This document shows, one piece after another, positions 61,651 to 64,000 of a stretch of 64,000 bases of DNA. The notes under the pieces are model-generated. The model saw only the letters and a program-made list of their open reading frames with translations, had not been told where the DNA came from and did not search any database. Origin of the DNA: Coralloluteibacterium stylophorae (GTDB taxonomy: Bacteria; Pseudomonadota; Gammaproteobacteria; Xanthomonadales; Xanthomonadaceae); the NCBI RefSeq assembly GCF_018122625.2, contig NZ_JAGQFT020000011.1:1-64000 (forward strand). Direction: 5' to 3'. Within the stretch, counting starts at the first letter, position 1. Every line of letters starts with the position of its first letter. The position numbers and the translations under genes are program-made.

Positions 61651-63258
61651 ATGCACGCGAACGGGGACTGCGACGTCCTGGTCATCGGTGGCGGCCACAA
61701 CGGCCTGGTCTGCGCCGCCTATCTCGCCGGCGCAGGGCTGCGCGTGCGCGTGCTGGAGCGGCGCGCGGTGCTCGGCGGCGCCGCGGTGACCGAGGAATTC
61801 CATCCGGGTTTCCGCAACTCGAGCTGCAGCTACACCGTCGGCCTGCTGGCGCCGGAGGTCATCGCCGAGCTGCGCCTGCGCGAGCACGGGCTGCGCATCG
61901 TCGAGCGGCCATTCGCGAACTTCCTGCCGCTGCCCGACGGGCGCGCGTTCCGGCTCGGCGGCGGCGACGCGCAGGCGCAGGTCGCCGCGTTCTCGCGCCG
62001 CGACGCCGGGCGGCTGCCGGACTACTTCGCCATGCTGGAGCGGGTGGTCGAGGTGCTGCGCGTGCTGACGCGCCAGGTGCCGCCCAACGTCTCCGACCGC
62101 TTCGTGCTCGCCGACTGGCTGGCCTCGGCGTCGGTGGCGCGGCGGCTGAAGGGGCTGGACATGCGCGGCCGCCGCGACCTCCTCGACCTGCTGACCAAGT
62201 CGGCCGGCGAGGTGCTGGACGCCTGGTTCGAGGCCGCGCCGCTGAAGGCCGCGCTCGGCTGGGATGCGGTGGTCGGCCACTTCGCCAGCCCCTACACGCC
62301 GGGCTCCGCATACGTGCTGCTGCACCACGTGTTCGGCGAGGTCGACGGCAAACCCGGCGCGTGGGGTCACGCGATCGGCGGGATGGGCGCGGTCAGCGAC
62401 GCGATCGCGGCGGAGGCGCAGGCGCGCGGCGTCACCTGCGAGACCGGGGTTGACGTGGCCGAGGTGCTGGTCGAGGACGGGCGCGCCTGCGGCGTGCGCA
62501 CCGCCGACGGGCGCGTCCTGCGCGCGCGCGCCGTGGCCGCGGCGCTCAATCCGAAGCTGCTCTACCAGCGCCTGGTCGCGCCCGCGCACCTGGACCCCGA
62601 CCTGCGCGCGCGGTTCGACCGCTACCGCTGCGGCTCGGGCACCTTCCGCATGAACGTCGCGCTCGCCGAGCTGCCGGATTTCACCGCCGCCCCCGGCACC
62701 GCGCTGCAGCCCCACCACCAGGCCGGCATCCTGATCGGCGACTCGCTGGAGTACTTCGAGCGCGCCTACTTCGACGCCAGGTCGCGCGAGCACAACCCAG
62801 GCTGGGCGCGCGCGCCGATCGTCGAGCTGGTCATCGCCTCGGCGCTCGACGACGGCCTCGCACCGCGCGGCGCCCACGTCGCCAGCCTGTTCTGCCAGCA
62901 CGTGAACCCGACGCTCGCCGAGGGCTGGGATGCGCACCGCGACACCGTCGCCAGGCTGATGATCGACACCGTCGACCGCGTCGCGCCGAACTTCGCGCGC
63001 AGCGTGCTCGGCTACCGGGCGCTGTCGCCGCTGGACCTGGAGCGCGAGTACGGCCTGGTCGGCGGCGACATCTTCCACGGCGCGCTCGGCCTCGACCAGC
63101 TGTTCTCGGCCCGTCCGGTGCTCGGCCAGGCCGACCACCGCGGGGCGCTGGCGGGACTGTACCTGTGCGGGTCGGGCACGCATCCGGGCGGTGGCGTCAC
63201 CGGCCTGCCCGGGCGCAACGCCGCGGGGGTGATCCGCCGCGACCTCGGCCGGCGCTGA
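61651..63258 (+). CDS. FAD-dependent phytoene-desaturase-like oxidoreductase (PYROXD2-like)
   Basis: The 535-aa flavoprotein begins with a dinucleotide-binding motif (DVLVIGGGHNGLVCAAYLAGAG) and ERR at the end of the second strand. Later it has IGGMGAVSDAIAAEA (family segment) and the C-terminal FAD motif GLYLCGSGTHPGGGVTGLPGRNAA. Members of this group are related to carotenoid desaturases; bacterial and mitochondrial PYROXD2 forms have no agreed substrate. No carotenoid-synthesis genes are near. GGGAG lies eight bases before the ATG. Confidence 0.87.
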   Translation: MHANGDCDVLVIGGGHNGLVCAAYLAGAGLRVRVLERRAVLGGAAVTEEFHPGFRNSSCSYTVGLLAPEVIAELRLREHGLRIVERPFANFLPLPDGRAFRLGGGDAQAQVAAFSRRDAGRLPDYFAMLERVVEVLRVLTRQVPPNVSDRFVLADWLASASVARRLKGLDMRGRRDLLDLLTKSAGEVLDAWFEAAPLKAALGWDAVVGHFASPYTPGSAYVLLHHVFGEVDGKPGAWGHAIGGMGAVSDAIAAEAQARGVTCETGVDVAEVLVEDGRACGVRTADGRVLRARAVAAALNPKLLYQRLVAPAHLDPDLRARFDRYRCGSGTFRMNVALAELPDFTAAPGTALQPHHQAGILIGDSLEYFERAYFDARSREHNPGWARAPIVELVIASALDDGLAPRGAHVASLFCQHVNPTLAEGWDAHRDTVARLMIDTVDRVAPNFARSVLGYRALSPLDLEREYGLVGGDIFHGALGLDQLFSARPVLGQADHRGALAGLYLCGSGTHPGGGVTGLPGRNAAGVIRRDLGRR

Positions 63259-63627
63259 TTCAGCCCGTATTGCACCGCAGCGTGCATTCGCCGTGACGGC
63301 GCGCAAGGATGGTCGCGCACCTGACGTGGGGGAGGGAGCCAAGCCCGTACCGGCCGAGCCGGTACGGGCTTTGTTTTGCCCGGATTTCATGCGTCCCCGC
63401 GTGACCCGCATTTGGCACGGGTTCACATTGCCCCGGCGCCGGCGCAGCCGCTAGCGTCGACCCGTCGCCCGCTGCGGGCGACGCACTCGCAACCATGTGG
63501 AGCGGAGGAGGCATGCGCACGCTGGTGCGCACGTCGGCAGGGGGGCTTCGTTTCCTTGTTCGCCGGGCGCTCGCCGCCCGGCCTCGACGCGGCCGCGCGG
63601 CCGCGTCCTCGAAAAGGAGACGTGCAC
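63259..63627. other. 369-bp intergenic region before the S8 protease gene
   Basis: Holds a strong forward terminator (63341-63377) and, from about 63480, a run of sequence with a GGAGGAGG ribosome-like site and an ATG at 63513 that opens a frame through the protease start. That frame is Arg-rich and gives no family likeness, so I do not annotate it. A repeat palindrome CGTCGCCCGCTGCGGGCGACG occurs at about 63465-63484. No definite promoter was identified. Confidence 0.5.
63341..63377 (+). terminator. intrinsic terminator after the PYROXD2-like gene
   Basis: AAGCCCGTACCGGC (63341-63354) pairs with GCCGGTACGGGCTT (63358-63371), a 14-bp stem with a three-base loop, then TGTTTTG. Strong hairpin with a T-rich tail. 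Confidence 0.9.
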
Positions 63628-64000
63628 GTGAATCGGGAACAGGGCAGGGTGCGCCGCCAGCTGCTGGCGGCGATGGTCGCGGTCGGCCTCGGCATGCCGC
63701 TGGCGCAGGCGGGTACGCCGCATGCCGGCGGCGACATCGGCGGCAAGGCCGGACGCGCATTGACCGCGGGGCTGGCCGACGGCGGCGGCTACGACCGGAT
63801 CATCGTCAAGTACCGCGACGGTACGCCGGAGCGCGCCAACGCCACCCGTGCCTGGCGCGACGTGCAGGGTGCGGTGGCGCGCGGGCTGGGCGTGGCCGCG
63901 GCCTCGGGCGGCGGCGTCAGCGTGCAGCACCTGCGGCGGATGGGCGTCGGCGCCGACGTGATGCGGCTGTCGAGCGATCTCGACGCCGTGCAGATGCGCG
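63628..64000 (+). CDS. S8-family secreted serine peptidase, N-terminal fragment
   Basis: The frame starts at GTG 63628, seven bases after AAAAGGAGA, and runs open to the window end (124 codons seen). It shows a signal peptide (LLAAMVAVGLGMPLAQAG), then a propeptide-like region with YDRIIVKYRDGT, typical of the inhibitor/propeptide domain of exported subtilases in this family. The catalytic domain lies beyond the window. Family call is by the propeptide pattern and is moderately sure. Confidence 0.72.
   Translation, partial: MNREQGRVRRQLLAAMVAVGLGMPLAQAGTPHAGGDIGGKAGRALTAGLADGGGYDRIIVKYRDGTPERANATRAWRDVQGAVARGLGVAAASGGGVSVQHLRRMGVGADVMRLSSDLDAVQMR

Noticed and set aside
63410..63440. Second sigma-54-like sequence (TTGGCACGGG...ATTGCC) before the protease gene
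   Set aside because: The GG and GC are 14 bases apart rather than the required 10, so it cannot act as a -24/-12 promoter.
63513..64000. Open frame starting at an ATG with GGAGGAGG upstream, overlapping the S8 protease start
   Set aside because: Its translation is Arg/Gly-rich without likeness to any protein, while the overlapping frame has a signal peptide and subtilase propeptide.

Overview
The window is one piece of a GC-rich gammaproteobacterial chromosome, most likely from the Xanthomonadaceae/Lysobacteraceae (Luteimonas or Lysobacter-like). The support is gene content and order (cutA-dsbD-tlpA-aroQ-accB-accC-prmA next to groESL; recC-recB-recD; purD/purH/fis), many GTG/TTG starts and start/stop overlaps, and clusters of short REP-like palindromes. 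I see no integrase, transposase, CRISPR array or phage gene. The only RNA gene found is an elongator tRNA-Met. The taxonomic call is inference from family resemblance.

Region 1 (about 0.1-17.3 kb) is the most distinctive part: an oxidation module built on pyrroloquinoline quinone (PQQ). It holds a membrane PQQ sugar dehydrogenase (gcd-like), an acyl-CoA synthetase, and then a forward array: glutathione-dependent formaldehyde dehydrogenase (adhC), Gfa, a XoxF-type lanthanide-dependent methanol dehydrogenase, a XoxJ-like periplasmic protein carrying a C-terminal ankyrin domain, a small c-type cytochrome, a lipoprotein beta-propeller and a LuxR-type response regulator. A convergent histidine kinase and a TonB-dependent receptor with two strongly acidic segments follow, then a cytochrome b561. 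Together they suggest lanthanide-dependent periplasmic alcohol oxidation, cytoplasmic formaldehyde removal with glutathione, two-component control, and possibly dedicated metal or metallophore uptake. No PQQ synthesis genes and no S-formylglutathione hydrolase lie in the window. A near-consensus sigma-54 promoter precedes adhC.

Region 2 (17.4-32.2 kb) is housekeeping: trpE, a TfoX C-terminal-domain protein, free methionine sulfoxide reductase, bioD, a phasin-like protein, queD, the recCBD operon with ATGA overlaps, tRNA-Met, rppH, and the iron-storage pair bfd/bfr with a possible Fur box.

Region 3 (32.2-42.6 kb) has a large hybrid kinase beside an HPt-REC-GGDEF-EAL protein whose two cyclic-di-GMP domains look catalytically degenerate. 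A coiled-coil membrane protein with a bactofilin, erpA-nudC, an AmpE-like protein and an LplT-PlsC fusion follow.

Region 4 (42.6-57 kb) is mostly on the minus strand: purD, a CaCA exchanger, purH, fis, a DUF3426 protein, an S9 peptidase, prmA, accC, accB, aroQ, a TlpA-like thioredoxin, dsbD (with a duplicated N-terminal domain) and cutA. Two REP clusters punctuate it.

Region 5 (57-64 kb) holds groES-groEL, apparently under double control (sigma-32-like promoter plus CIRCE), a large AsmA-like membrane-anchored protein, a phytoene-desaturase-like flavoprotein, and the start of a secreted S8-family protease cut by the window end.
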